Source: a virus
Reading direction: 5' to 3' (one strand)
IMG/VR virus record: IMGVR_UViG_3300008954_000054
Coordinates: 1 to 62,081 of that record
Length of the DNA stretch: 62,081 nucleotides
This document shows, piece by piece, positions 15,183 through 24,147 of this stretch. The translations under genes were made by a program, and so were the position numbers. The stretch's first letter is position 1; each line of letters opens with the position of its first letter. The notes beneath the pieces are model-generated. The model had not been told where the DNA came from and did no database searches. It saw nothing but the letters and a program-made list of their open reading frames with translations.

Positions 15183-15849
15183 TCACCTCGATAGCGACGT
15201 AGGTGTAGCGGTCATCCTGAGTAGGGACGCTCCCCGTAGTCACCACTAGCGTGTGGTCTCCCCGATCCCACTCGCGGTAGACTCGGACATATCCCCACTC
15301 GACTGCGTAGAAGAAGGGGACTTGGCTGCTCTCCCAATCCCGACAACGGAAGTTGGTGAAGTAGCCCTGAGCGGAGGGGTTGCTCCAATCGCAGTGCTTC
15401 CCGGGCGTCCGGGAAGGGGTCGGGAGGGAGCGCATCCTTCCCCGGCCCTCCTTCAACCAGAGTGCCTCATCCCAGACGAAGGACTCTTCGTACTCCCCCT
15501 TGAGGGACGCCGTGAGAGCCTCGAAATAAGCCCACTCTTCGTCGGTGGATCGCTCAGGGCTGTAGAAGAGCTGGCTGTCGTTCCCAGGGTACAACGGCTC
15601 CGGGAGGAACAACCACTGAACCAGTGTCCCCCCTTCGTCGAACCTGTACTCCGTCTCCCCCGCAACCCCCATCCGAGTCTCCTTGTACCGGAGAATACCG
15701 GACTGGACCAGGAGAGGCGGGAGGCCCTGATGGGCGTGGCGGACCAGATGCTCGGAGGAGCCCAGCGGGGGCCCCATCATGTCAAAGGTCACGGGGCCCT
15801 TGTCACAAGCCAGGGTCAGCAGGCAGAAAATCGTCGGGGGAAGTCTCAT
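15157..15849 (-). CDS. Putative lipoprotein or secreted accessory protein
   Basis: A 230-residue protein. It begins with a short hydrophobic segment, MRLPPTIFCLLTLAC, followed by DKG. Cys15 preceded by TLA resembles a lipobox but with a poor -3 position, so lipid attachment is uncertain. The mature part is rich in Trp, Tyr and acidic residues (WAYFEALTASLKGEYEESF). It has two further cysteines near residues 153 and 169 that could pair outside the cytoplasm. No enzyme family is recognised. The ATG at 15849 lies 26 bases after a TCGTAT element, so it is a single-gene unit. An exported moron might alter the host surface, for example to block superinfection; that is only a guess from location and signal. 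Confidence 0.75.
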   Translation of the reverse strand: MRLPPTIFCLLTLACDKGPVTFDMMGPPLGSSEHLVRHAHQGLPPLLVQSGILRYKETRMGVAGETEYRFDEGGTLVQWLFLPEPLYPGNDSQLFYSPERSTDEEWAYFEALTASLKGEYEESFVWDEALWLKEGRGRMRSLPTPSRTPGKHCDWSNPSAQGYFTNFRCRDWESSQVPFFYAVEWGYVRVYREWDRGDHTLVVTTGSVPTQDDRYTYVAIEVTMSGAGLR

Positions 15850-15875
15850 CTCATTGCTCAGTAGTTCCCTTCCCT

Positions 15876-15881
15876 ATACGA
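15876..15881 (-). promoter_or_regulatory. TCGTAT promoter-like element
   Basis: Minus-strand TCGTAT followed by AGGG, 26 bases before the ATG at 15849. It is flanked by a 4-bp inverted pair (GTTC and GAAC), as at several other copies. Confidence 0.5.
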
Positions 15882-15917
15882 ACCCGCCCAGGAAACTTTC
15901 CGAAGAAAGATTCCAAG

Positions 15918-15948
15918 AAACCTGTGGGCCCGCGTATATAGGGGGTTT
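15918..15948 (-). terminator. Possible hairpin at the end of the 1004-aa gene
   Basis: AAACC and GGTTT pair around a 21-base loop that itself contains GGGCCC. The hairpin overlaps the TAA stop at 15947-15949. There is no clear T-run, so it may end transcription weakly or separate the fibre operon from the lipoprotein unit. Confidence 0.2.
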
Positions 15949-18900
15949 ACGAGCGGATAATTTCCAAACCCACGAGGCCGCGGAGGTTATCTACGGTGCC
16001 GCTGCTACCCCCCTGCTCCAGGTTGAGGGCCTTCCCTCCGGCGGTATCCTTGATGATAACCTTCACGAGGACCGGGACGGTCCCTTCAGCGGAGACGAAG
16101 AGAGTCGCCGCTGGACCTACGTGGACCCGCACCTGACACTCCACAACGCCCGAGACAGCGTCCACATCATCAAACGTGGCAGGTCCCGTGACCTGACAGC
16201 CGGCTCCATCTTGGAAGGAATCCTGCTTGCTAGGGCCGGCACCGTCGCCCCGCCCAAGGTCCATCCAGGTCGTCCGTCCAGGGACCTTGACCAGGATAGC
16301 AATCTCCGGAGCCCCAGGCCCGGGAGGATCGTAAGCGAAATCGTTGAGGAGAAGGCCCTTCACCTTGAGAGTGAATAGGGCTGAACCTTCGGCTGCAACC
16401 GGGGTACCCGAATTCTTGAACCCTACATCGAAGGCTCGGATGTAGATCCGGTCTCCAGTCTCCGAGCTGTAATCCGGCTGGTCTGCGGCGATATCAGAAT
16501 CCCCTGAAGGACCGGAGGGACGCATCCCGGAGCTGTAGTCGTGCTGGGGGAAAATCAACACGCCTGCGCTGGGGAAAGCAGACGCCACCCCGTCCGAGAG
16601 GGGCGGGTTCCGATCCGGGAGACCCGCGACCTGAAGCTCTCCCGCAGGGATGGAGCTGAGATGGTTCCCAAGCTGCACCCAGGAACTCGTATCGTAGCCC
16701 GAGACCGCCGTAGTCCCCGCTCGTACAGGGACGTCAATCGCAGAAGAGGCCCCGCCGAGCCCTGGCCCCACCAGGAGAGCCTGATCTCCCGCCGACACCC
16801 CCGGGAAGGTAGCATCATAGCGGTAGACCTCATCAAGGAACCGCTCCTCTACGTCCTTCTGAGCCGTCTGAGTACCCGCCGCCGCAGTGGTCGCCGTCGC
16901 GGGGTTGGCATACACGGACTCATCGGTGCTGTGGAAGAGCAGGGTGTCCCCGTTGGTCTCCAGAATCGTTGTTCCATACACGGCCGTCGCCGCTGCGCTG
17001 TTCCCCAGGGGACGACGGATAAACATCCTGACCCGAGCATCCCTGGAGAAGCTGGGAGCCGAATCGTCCCCCGTGGGCTGGAAGCCTGTACCGGCGATCG
17101 TAAAATCAGCCTTGTCCGTGAGACCAGGAGGGGCGACCAGGGAGAAAGGACCGTCAGTGTCCCCGAGATGAGTCATGTTCATCTCAATCCGGCCTGCCTT
17201 GGACGTGCCTGTACCAGCGGGCACGGAAAAGGTCGTCCCCTGAGCGAACGGGCCCACCCAGAGGAAACCGACGTCAGGGCCTTCCAAGCCAGAAGAAGCG
17301 GGGGTCCCGTTCCCCACTCGATAGCTGCTATCCCAGACCCCCGTCGCCTCCATCGGGAGCGACGTGATCTTCCAGGGGTTGAGCTGGGTGGACGGGATGA
17401 AGTAGCTGACACCGCTCAACACCTGGACGTTCACCGGAGAACCCGGGTCAAAGGTGTAGACCGTGTTGACAAACACGGGAGCCGCCGTGCCGTCATCATC
17501 CTCGATATGAGCACCGCGGACGATGCGGTAGCTCCCCGCCGGATCGAAGGGCGAGGAACCCGTGGAGAGGTTGGCCGGAAGCTCCACGTTGGTCCAATTG
17601 ACGATATTGGCAGACCATAGGGCACTGTCCGCAGGGGAGGTGCCGTCCACCACGAGGGCCTCAAAAGCGGCCTCCGTCTTGAAGTGGAGGAGCAGGAAGG
17701 AGCCGATATCCCGGGCGTCGCCGCCAGCTACCGTGGGGAACTCGAACCGCTGACGGAAACGAGCCAATTGGAAGGTCCAATAGGTCGTCTCAAAATCGGT
17801 GAAATCACCCGCCTGAGTGAGATCCGTCCCTGCATTGAGGGCGATTGTCGGCTTGCTGAAATAGCGAGTCCGCTCTGCCGTCGGTGTGAATCGCAACCCC
17901 GTCGAGGTGCTGTAGTCGTTCAGGTAGGGCAACCTGTATCGGAAGAAGTTGTTGTCATCCCGGTTGTCCGCCGCTCCCGCGAGTGTGGGAGCCGACGCGG
18001 AGGTAGTTCCCCCGAGGATATCGAAGCCCAGACGGGTCATGCCGACCGTCGTGTCCGCCGCCGGGGGGGAGACGCCACCCGTGGAAGAGACTCCCGTGTG
18101 CAACTCAGAGAGATCAAACTGACCTGTTGCTCGCCCAGGGAAGGTATAGGGATCAAAGCCGTCTGAAGTCGAGTCTCCCAGCGTGAACATCCCGCCCGGG
18201 TCACCGTCGCATCCAGAAACCTTCCCCGATCCAAGGGAGAGAGCGGCGATGCACCGAAGGTTCTGAGCCTGACCGGTGAAATCCGCAAGGGTTCCTCCGG
18301 CTGGGAAGTACAGGAGAGCCAACACGCCTCGATCAGCGGGGTAAACCGCGCCGCTGACTACAGCGTAGCTGTTCCCTGATCCGGGCTTCGGCATCACCCG
18401 AGCGGTCTCGATGACCGCACTCCCCCGAGTGAACCCGCCCTGATAAGTGTCCCCTGAACCCCCGCCCGTATAAGTCCCGTCCGCGACGTTGAAGGTGCTG
18501 TCCGTTGAGGGGTCATTCCCCGGCGTCGTGAAGCCGTCAGCGTACTTCGGGAGGACGTGGAAATAGGGGTAGATATCCGTGTCAGCGTTGGGGGCTGTTA
18601 TGTCCGGACATGTCACCACACCATTAGCGACGAGGCCGGCGTCGTTCAGCTTCAGGACTCCCCAATCCGGGACACCAGAGAACGTCAGGTAGCTGAGATC
18701 CTTCCCCAGACCAGGAGGTCGGGGCGGAACCAGAGCAGCCAGCTCGTCAAAACCCTCCTGCGTGCTGTCTCCGTCAAAGGAGCCCGACTCGTCTTCCAGA
18801 GCGATGGCTGACGCCGCGTGAGCGGCTGTCGGGTCATCAACATGCCCGCTGACGCTGGAAACCCCGCCCGCGCTTGGGGCAAGGGAAACAGCCTCAACGC

Positions 18901-18961
18901 TGTCCTGGGCAGCGAGACCCGACCCGACCTGGAGGTCACCGGGGTTGTTACTACGAGGCAT
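15947..18961 (-). CDS. 1004-aa virion structural protein, fibre block
   Basis: The ATG at 18961 overlaps the upstream stop (TGATG), coupling it to the 1096-aa gene. The N-terminus is polar and low-complexity (Ser/Ala/Gly/Asp-rich, about residues 1-60). A long beta-rich body follows, with repeated DPAGSYRIV-like and VLSGVSYFI-like strands. The C-terminal 150 residues look like a beta-sandwich (APEIAILVKVPGRTTWMDLG, then VPVLVKVIIKDTAGGKALNL) and may be a receptor-binding or capping domain. No signal peptide, membrane segment or catalytic motif. Most probably part of a tail fibre or other surface appendage, judged from place, size and composition. Confidence 0.92.
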   Translation of the reverse strand: MPRSNNPGDLQVGSGLAAQDSVEAVSLAPSAGGVSSVSGHVDDPTAAHAASAIALEDESGSFDGDSTQEGFDELAALVPPRPPGLGKDLSYLTFSGVPDWGVLKLNDAGLVANGVVTCPDITAPNADTDIYPYFHVLPKYADGFTTPGNDPSTDSTFNVADGTYTGGGSGDTYQGGFTRGSAVIETARVMPKPGSGNSYAVVSGAVYPADRGVLALLYFPAGGTLADFTGQAQNLRCIAALSLGSGKVSGCDGDPGGMFTLGDSTSDGFDPYTFPGRATGQFDLSELHTGVSSTGGVSPPAADTTVGMTRLGFDILGGTTSASAPTLAGAADNRDDNNFFRYRLPYLNDYSTSTGLRFTPTAERTRYFSKPTIALNAGTDLTQAGDFTDFETTYWTFQLARFRQRFEFPTVAGGDARDIGSFLLLHFKTEAAFEALVVDGTSPADSALWSANIVNWTNVELPANLSTGSSPFDPAGSYRIVRGAHIEDDDGTAAPVFVNTVYTFDPGSPVNVQVLSGVSYFIPSTQLNPWKITSLPMEATGVWDSSYRVGNGTPASSGLEGPDVGFLWVGPFAQGTTFSVPAGTGTSKAGRIEMNMTHLGDTDGPFSLVAPPGLTDKADFTIAGTGFQPTGDDSAPSFSRDARVRMFIRRPLGNSAAATAVYGTTILETNGDTLLFHSTDESVYANPATATTAAAGTQTAQKDVEERFLDEVYRYDATFPGVSAGDQALLVGPGLGGASSAIDVPVRAGTTAVSGYDTSSWVQLGNHLSSIPAGELQVAGLPDRNPPLSDGVASAFPSAGVLIFPQHDYSSGMRPSGPSGDSDIAADQPDYSSETGDRIYIRAFDVGFKNSGTPVAAEGSALFTLKVKGLLLNDFAYDPPGPGAPEIAILVKVPGRTTWMDLGRGDGAGPSKQDSFQDGAGCQVTGPATFDDVDAVSGVVECQVRVHVGPAATLFVSAEGTVPVLVKVIIKDTAGGKALNLEQGGSSGTVDNLRGLVGLEIIRS

Positions 18962-21900
18962 CAGCTACTCACCGTCAACAAGAGGTTGCGAGTCCGATAA
19001 ACCGCGGCACAGGTTCGGTTACCTGAGTCCACGAATCGGACAGTGTTTTCCTCGTCCAACTCTGCAAGGCGACTGACCACCACCAACAACACCTCATCCT
19101 TCCGGAAGAGCAGCGAGTCCGCCGTCGCTCGGGCCAGGAAAGGAATGAAGACCTTGTGGCGGACGACTCCGCTGAGACCCTGGGCGAACGCGGTAGGCCG
19201 GTAAGAGGAGGTGTCCGAGACCTTGTACATTGCCCGGAACTCAACATCCTTGTCCGCAGACGAGAACGTGAAGTTCCCGGTGCCGTCTACAGGAACCAGC
19301 CCACGGAGGTTGAGCAACCCTGTCTCTGCGTTGAAATCGTCAATGGAGATGTTGCTCGTCGCCGCGAAGTACCACTCACCTGGGAAGTTGCTGGTCCCGT
19401 CGTCGTTGACGGGAATCTGATCCAGGGGAGCCAGATACGGGTAAGGCAGATCGACCGACCCCATCCCTACCTGACCCGTCCACAGCCCCTCGGACATAAC
19501 CAGAGGTTCTACCGTCAGGGGATCCGGAAGCTCGCTCATCGGAGCGTTTCGAGTGCCCACAGTTTGAGGTGCGTTGCTACGGAAGTAAACCCCGACCTGA
19601 TAGCCGCCCCCGCTGGCACCATAGTTCGGGACCGGGTCCTGAGCGAAATACGTGATCTGGCAGAGGGTCTGCCCCGCTCCGGAGAGAGGATCCTTGGACG
19701 GTGATCCACCCGCAGTGTCGAGCACGATCTTTCGGCTACTCGACCCGTACTCGGTAGACGCAGCGGCTACATCATGTGCCTGAGAAGCCACCTGATCCGT
19801 AACCCCCGTGAGGTGAGACCCTGACCCGTAGATCCGGCGAAGAGGGTGGATGTTGGTCGTGTCCCGTGAGACCACCGTGTCCGTGATAGGGGTACCTGAT
19901 CCGAAACCGGTCCCGGGGTCGTTCGCTATATACTCCAGCCCGACCTCACGATAACCGCTACGGAAAGTCGGGCTCAAGAGATTCTCCATGTCGCCGGGGC
20001 GTTGGCTGGTGGCGTTCTCCAGAACCGGACCACGAGGCCAGGGGCCAGCGTCCGGGCTCAAGGTCACGTCCGGGGTATCCGTGACGCCCACACCCATCGG
20101 GTAGGTCAGCTCAACCTCAAGGAAGACCCGCCGCTGAGAACCAACGTCCGAGCTGGTGCCCACCATCGCATGATCAGGGTTCCCAGAGTCGCCCCCGTTC
20201 ACCTGAACCTCATTAGCGTCCAGAGTGAGCTGGAGATGACCCGTCCCGACCCCGGTGATGGACTTGAACTGGACCGCCTGATCTACAGCGGTGGTGTAGT
20301 GCCCGTCATCATGCCACGCCCCGAGAACATCCGTAATCATCGTCCCTGGAGGAGCGAAATCAAGAACACTCGCGTTGTGACCAGGACCGGGGCCCGAGAA
20401 GGTCGCGTTCGCGGGATCAAAAGCCCCCATCGTGGAAGCATTCAACTCCGTCAAGTCCAGGTTGAGAACGTCGCCCTCACCCCAGCCATTCCAGGCTCCA
20501 TTCGCCTGGGCCACATACTTCCCAGGGTATGTCCCTGAGTCATAGGAAGGCACGAACTCGAAAACCACCCGCTCGACCACCGCCTGATCAGCAAATCGTC
20601 GAGCGACGTGATCGAAATTCCGGATCGTGTCACCGCGAGTTGTCGAACCGCTCGTGGGGTTGTTTCCGCCGTGGGTCGTGTCTCGGCCAATCTGATTGCA
20701 GACCAGGAACTTCGTGGACACATCACCCGAGCCTGACCCGAGGGTCTGCTTGTCCGAAGCGTCCACAGCCCAGGTAGCCGTCTGCCCGTCAAGGAGACTC
20801 TGCATCTGGAATTGCAGCTCAGCGGCGAAGTCAAAGCCCATCGCCGCGACGTGCCGCCGGAGGTCAAGGAGGTCCCGGCTGTTAATCGCGTCCGAGAAGG
20901 CGCCGTCAGGACGATCGGACTCTCCCACCGCAATGACACCAACCTGAGGATTCGTGAACCCCGTGTGCGTGCTGGGGAGCCCTCCGTTCGCGTTCGTCTG
21001 CGGATCCCAACCTGATCCAGCCCCCCCGTTGTAGGAGTTGTTCCGCCGGAACACGAAACATACCGGGATGGCGTAGACGAAACCATCTACCGTGCCCAGA
21101 GCACTCGCCGCAGTGGAGGAACCATCACCCGCGACCCACAACCCGCTGTCCTCTCGATCATAGGCGACAGCGGAGCTGTTGGAGCTGGTAGAAGACAGGT
21201 CCGCGGCGACAAAGGGATAGCCAGCGACCGGGCTGGCTTCCGCCCCTTGAGCGAGAATCGCGGTGTTGGAGAAACCCTCGGGCTGTGTCTTGTGGTTGAC
21301 CGCGATGGTCTGACCCGTCGTGCGAAGCCGATACTGGACCTGCACCCGCTTGGTCGTCTCCGCGTCCACCACCGTGTCCTCGATATCATCATCAAGCCAC
21401 ACGCCGCTGGGAGAGTCTACATTGCCGTGCCGGTAGATCTTGTCCTGAGCAGGCTTGTTCGCCGTATCAGAACCCCCAGCCAGAGTCGCCCCGGATAGGA
21501 CGAAAGCCGTCGCATCGCTAGTCGCCAGAGTGATCGAGTTGCCGGCGGCGCCTGGGGTCGCGGCCTTGACGGTGACCGTGTCCGTTCCGTTGGACGCCGC
21601 GGTCACCGTCGTGATGTAGGTCCCGATAGCCGAAGCGAGGTTGGACGCCGTCAGAACATCCGACGCCCCAATCAAAAACTCGTTCGCCCCGGGAGCAGCA
21701 GCCCTCGCCGTCAGCACAGTCCCGTCAATGGTCGTTGTGTCCCCGTCGTCCATATTGGAGGTGACCGTCTGAATAGTCCCGGACGCCCGAGGGGACCGAG
21801 AAACCAGGGCTCGCCACACCTCCAAGAAGACAAAATCTGTCCGCTTCACGTCCGGGGCTGAGCCCCCGAAGACCGGAGCCGAGTCCAGGGTGATCAGGTT

Positions 21901-22251
21901 GTCTCCGCTCGTGGTGGTCCCCGTAAACTCAACCACCACAGGCATCCCGGCGACTACAGCGGTCCTCCTCGTCATATGGAAGGCGTCAACCGCAAATCCG
22001 GGATCCGCAGGAAGATCAAAGCTGAAATCGGCGTACCCGTTGTGTCGAGTCTGACCCCTGAGCCAACCCGAGGGATGCTGCCATTGGCGGAGCAAGCCCC
22101 GAACCTCTTGAGCGATATCCCCCGGGAGGTTCAAATCCGCGTCCAAGACCGGATGACCCGCCTGCATCACCACGGCATCGAAGGACCGCTCCCCTGCGGG
22201 GAGATGCCGCGATACATCTGATCCCGAGAAATACTTATCGCGGTTCGCCAC
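18961..22251 (-). CDS. 1096-aa virion structural protein with DUF6519-like start
   Basis: Starts at a GTG (22251) behind GGAGG. The opening has the pattern Y.SG.DVSRHLPAGERSFDAVVMQAGHPVLDADLN, like the conserved QQGR..LDADWNE start of DUF6519-type phage proteins, which often lie in baseplate/fibre regions. Around residues 160-270 is a Gly/Thr/Ala-rich domain (TTTIDGTVL, PGANEFLIGAS, TASNLASAIGTYI, ATPGAAGNSITLATSD) of a kind repeated in many phage virion proteins. The rest is beta-rich. It is probably the baseplate-proximal part of a fibre, since the conserved start is at the N-terminus. It is followed directly by the 1004-aa gene. The family match is from memory of the pattern. Confidence 0.92.
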   Translation of the reverse strand: MANRDKYFSGSDVSRHLPAGERSFDAVVMQAGHPVLDADLNLPGDIAQEVRGLLRQWQHPSGWLRGQTRHNGYADFSFDLPADPGFAVDAFHMTRRTAVVAGMPVVVEFTGTTTSGDNLITLDSAPVFGGSAPDVKRTDFVFLEVWRALVSRSPRASGTIQTVTSNMDDGDTTTIDGTVLTARAAAPGANEFLIGASDVLTASNLASAIGTYITTVTAASNGTDTVTVKAATPGAAGNSITLATSDATAFVLSGATLAGGSDTANKPAQDKIYRHGNVDSPSGVWLDDDIEDTVVDAETTKRVQVQYRLRTTGQTIAVNHKTQPEGFSNTAILAQGAEASPVAGYPFVAADLSSTSSNSSAVAYDREDSGLWVAGDGSSTAASALGTVDGFVYAIPVCFVFRRNNSYNGGAGSGWDPQTNANGGLPSTHTGFTNPQVGVIAVGESDRPDGAFSDAINSRDLLDLRRHVAAMGFDFAAELQFQMQSLLDGQTATWAVDASDKQTLGSGSGDVSTKFLVCNQIGRDTTHGGNNPTSGSTTRGDTIRNFDHVARRFADQAVVERVVFEFVPSYDSGTYPGKYVAQANGAWNGWGEGDVLNLDLTELNASTMGAFDPANATFSGPGPGHNASVLDFAPPGTMITDVLGAWHDDGHYTTAVDQAVQFKSITGVGTGHLQLTLDANEVQVNGGDSGNPDHAMVGTSSDVGSQRRVFLEVELTYPMGVGVTDTPDVTLSPDAGPWPRGPVLENATSQRPGDMENLLSPTFRSGYREVGLEYIANDPGTGFGSGTPITDTVVSRDTTNIHPLRRIYGSGSHLTGVTDQVASQAHDVAAASTEYGSSSRKIVLDTAGGSPSKDPLSGAGQTLCQITYFAQDPVPNYGASGGGYQVGVYFRSNAPQTVGTRNAPMSELPDPLTVEPLVMSEGLWTGQVGMGSVDLPYPYLAPLDQIPVNDDGTSNFPGEWYFAATSNISIDDFNAETGLLNLRGLVPVDGTGNFTFSSADKDVEFRAMYKVSDTSSYRPTAFAQGLSGVVRHKVFIPFLARATADSLLFRKDEVLLVVVSRLAELDEENTVRFVDSGNRTCAAVYRTRNLLLTVSS

Positions 22252-22287
22252 GTAGCCTCCGAAGGACTCGACCTTACCTGCTGCCTG

Positions 22288-22293
22288 CTATAG
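22288..22293 (-). promoter_or_regulatory. CTATAG element before the 1096-aa gene
   Basis: CTATAG lies 36 bases before the GTG start at 22251, comparable to 33 bases at 34532 and 45 at 11643. Confidence 0.35.
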
Positions 22294-22312
22294 AGCGCCT
22301 ACCGGAAGAGGA

Positions 22313-22969
22313 CTACGATTCGCCTTCATTGGTGACCCAGAAGTCTCGGGTCAGCATAGAAGCTCGCCCCTCAGACATGCTTATGGCTTCCTTTACCCGC
22401 AGGCCGATCCCTGACTTGAGCGTCTGCGAACCCTGCTTGAGACGATGAAGGTTCAAATACACAATCTCTTGCGCGGTCACGTCCACGAACCCAACAAGAA
22501 GCTGGGAAGGGTCGTCCGCGAGGAGGAGGCTATGACCCTCAAGGGCTCTCGCCCTCATCGTCTTCAAGTAACTATCCAACGAATCAGGCCGGATAACCGC
22601 TCGCCAGTCCGAATTTGGGTTCCGCCCTGTGTCTATGTCGTCTGAAGGCAGGGGATCCCCGGACCAGAAGGCTTCCGTCAGAAGGAACGCCCGTCCAGCC
22701 GGGTACCGGATTGCTTCCCGGATTCTTTGAGCTTGGGAGCCCGCCGGCTCATCGTCACCGCCTCCCCATCCCTTGATGTATCGAAGGCCCACCTTGAAGG
22801 ACTCGCCTGTATCCTTATCCACGAAGCCAATATGTCGAGTCCGAGGGTTATCCTCGCTCTCCAAGGAGGCCCCCGCCTCTACCCGAAGCTTGATCTCCGC
22901 AAGAAACTCGTCGAAGGAGTAGAACTCAACGATCCTACCCAGATCAAAGACACCGTGCCCTTTTTTCAT
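22313..22969 (-). CDS. Accessory protein with an internal duplication
   Basis: A 218-residue protein. I chose the ATG at 22969 (MKKGHGVFDLG) because AGAGGG precedes it; the frame is open further upstream without a good ribosome site. Two halves align by eye. The first has FDEFLAEIKLRVEAGASL, IGFVDKDTGE and RIREAIRYPAGRAFLLTEAFW. The second has LDSYLKTMRARALEGHSL, VGFVDVTAQE and RVKEAISMSEGRASMLTRDFW. Each unit is roughly 90 residues: helix, strand pair, helix, then an aromatic end. The family is not recognised. The duplication suggests a pseudo-dimer, perhaps a binding protein. It lies at the left edge of an accessory cluster and points away from it. Confidence 0.85.
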   Translation of the reverse strand: MKKGHGVFDLGRIVEFYSFDEFLAEIKLRVEAGASLESEDNPRTRHIGFVDKDTGESFKVGLRYIKGWGGGDDEPAGSQAQRIREAIRYPAGRAFLLTEAFWSGDPLPSDDIDTGRNPNSDWRAVIRPDSLDSYLKTMRARALEGHSLLLADDPSQLLVGFVDVTAQEIVYLNLHRLKQGSQTLKSGIGLRVKEAISMSEGRASMLTRDFWVTNEGES

Positions 22970-23008
22970 CTCTCTTCCCTCTATGCCTGGGCACATTACC
23001 CGAGATAC

Positions 23009-23014
23009 TCGTAT
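23009..23014 (+). promoter_or_regulatory. TCGTAT promoter-like element for the accessory cluster
   Basis: TCGTAT followed by AAGAG, flanked by CTC and GAG. It lies 29 bases before a TTG that opens a 37-codon frame and 132 bases before the GTG of the next larger gene. It probably drives 23044-24125. Confidence 0.45.
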
Positions 23015-23043
23015 AAGAGCGTGACCCTCAAACCGAGCAACCT

Positions 23044-23157
23044 TTGACACCGCTCCAAGAACTCTGCTGCCTCGTAGGATTCCCGGCCAGCATCGACCGA
23101 GACCTGCTCATCACGAGAGCCGTGAGCCGACACTGCGGAGGCAACCGTGTTCCCTAG
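23044..23157 (+). CDS. Possible small leader protein, TTG start
   Basis: A 37-codon frame from TTG 23044 to TAG 23155-23157, reading TPLQELCCLVGFPASIDRDLL, then ITRAVSRHCGGNRVP. It fills the space between the TCGTAT element and the GTG of the next gene, and overlaps that gene by 11 bases, as coupled phage genes often do. It has three cysteines and a rare start, and only a weak ribosome site. It may instead be untranslated leader. Confidence 0.3.
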   Translation: MTPLQELCCLVGFPASIDRDLLITRAVSRHCGGNRVP

Positions 23158-23593
23158 CCACGACCTGTCCGGTCTCTATGGCTTCCTCTCCCCTTCCCAG
23201 GGTCAGCAGTTGGCAGCCCTGGAGAAGGACTACCGGAGGCTCCTCGCAGCCGCGGAAAAGGACCGTCAGATTCTCCTCGGCGTGCTCGACACCATCGGAG
23301 TGCGGCTGGACGAGCTGGTCCCGGACCCCGAGGTAGCCAAGGCCCGGGTTCTCCACTATATGAACCTCTGGAAGGAGGATAGGGCAGACTCCTCCCGATG
23401 GCAGGAGATCGACCAGGAAGACGAATCGACGTGGCCCCCGAACAACGAGTGGACTCTCAACTGGAACGAGAGTGAGTGGTACGTCGAGGTCCCCGGGAAT
23501 TTCCGAGGGATGGTGGACGAGTCCCCTGAACACTTCCACGGGATCAAATACCTCATCCTCTCCTTCCACGGGAAGGTGCCCGGTGGATCCTGA
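23147..23593 (+). CDS. Hypothetical accessory protein
   Basis: A 148-residue protein. The GTG at 23147 has GGAGG five bases upstream, and an in-frame stop lies just before at 23123. Residues 15-55 are strongly helical and charged (GQQLAALEKDYRRLLAAAEKD), likely a coiled coil. The C-terminal half is acidic and Trp-rich (DESTWPPNNEWTLNW, ESEWYVEV). No family is recognised. It overlaps the downstream DUF262 gene by 11 bases, so the two are probably made together and might act together. Confidence 0.85.
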   Translation: MFPSHDLSGLYGFLSPSQGQQLAALEKDYRRLLAAAEKDRQILLGVLDTIGVRLDELVPDPEVAKARVLHYMNLWKEDRADSSRWQEIDQEDESTWPPNNEWTLNWNESEWYVEVPGNFRGMVDESPEHFHGIKYLILSFHGKVPGGS

Positions 23594-24125
23594 ATCCTGG
23601 CCCGCCGCCCTCCCCAGCGGCAGCACCTACGCCAATATCCAACATCCGGTACTCGCCCGAAGTCAATCGCACAAAGAGCCCGTGAGAGCGATCCTAGGCC
23701 CCTATCGGCGGGGTGAGCTGGTCGTCCCCGACTACCAGAGGGGGCGAGTCTGGACGCCTCGACAGCAGGCGGAATTCACGGGCTTCCTGCTGGAAGGCGG
23801 ACCCGTCCCCGCGATCTTCATCCGAGACGTGGACACCGACGATGGGTTCCGAGACGAGCTGGTAGACGGGCAGCAACGGATCCTCGCCCTCATCGCGTGG
23901 GAAGATGAGAAGATCCCCGCGATCCTGCCCTCGCAGAACCGCTGCATCTGGAAGCGAGATATGGAGTGGCCCGGCTGGAGGATGAACATCTGCCTACCGG
24001 TTGGCCGTTTCCGAGGAACCCGAGCAGAAGCCATGAGCCTCTACCTCGCCATCAACACCAAGGGGACGCCGCATACACAAGCGGAACTCGACCGGGTTCG
24101 GGGAATGTTGGAAAAGGAGAGGTAA
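23583..24125 (+). CDS. DUF262 (GmrS/ParB-like) domain protein
   Basis: A 180-residue protein from GTG 23583, which has GGGAAGG upstream; the frame is open further upstream but overlaps the previous gene. It carries the hallmarks of the DUF262 N-terminal domain: VPDYQRGRVWTPRQQAEF (48-65), PVPAIFIRD (75-82) and VDGQQRILAL (94-103), then INTKGTPHTQAEL near the end. In GmrSD-type enzymes this ParB/Srx-like fold binds nucleotide and drives cleavage of modified DNA. Here there is only this domain and no GmrD/HNH nuclease part, and the usual length is several hundred residues, so it may be a regulator, a stand-alone nicking enzyme or an antagonist of a host system. It shares a transcript with 23147-23593. 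Confidence 0.88.
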   Translation: MDPESWPAALPSGSTYANIQHPVLARSQSHKEPVRAILGPYRRGELVVPDYQRGRVWTPRQQAEFTGFLLEGGPVPAIFIRDVDTDDGFRDELVDGQQRILALIAWEDEKIPAILPSQNRCIWKRDMEWPGWRMNICLPVGRFRGTRAEAMSLYLAINTKGTPHTQAELDRVRGMLEKER

Positions 24126-24141
24126 CTCTTAGGGGGTTGGT

Positions 24142-24147
24142 TCGTAT
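24142..24147 (+). promoter_or_regulatory. TCGTAT promoter-like element
   Basis: TCGTAT followed by ACCCC, 23 bases before the ATG at 24171, with GGAG in between. A GGTT/AACC pair brackets the element. It would start a second transcript for 24171-25232. Confidence 0.5.

Noticed and set aside
11758-15849. Spanin pair (membrane-anchored moron plus lipoprotein-like gene)
   Set aside because: The two genes converge rather than overlap in tandem, the lipobox is poor, and the anchored protein lacks the long periplasmic coiled coil of an inner-membrane spanin.
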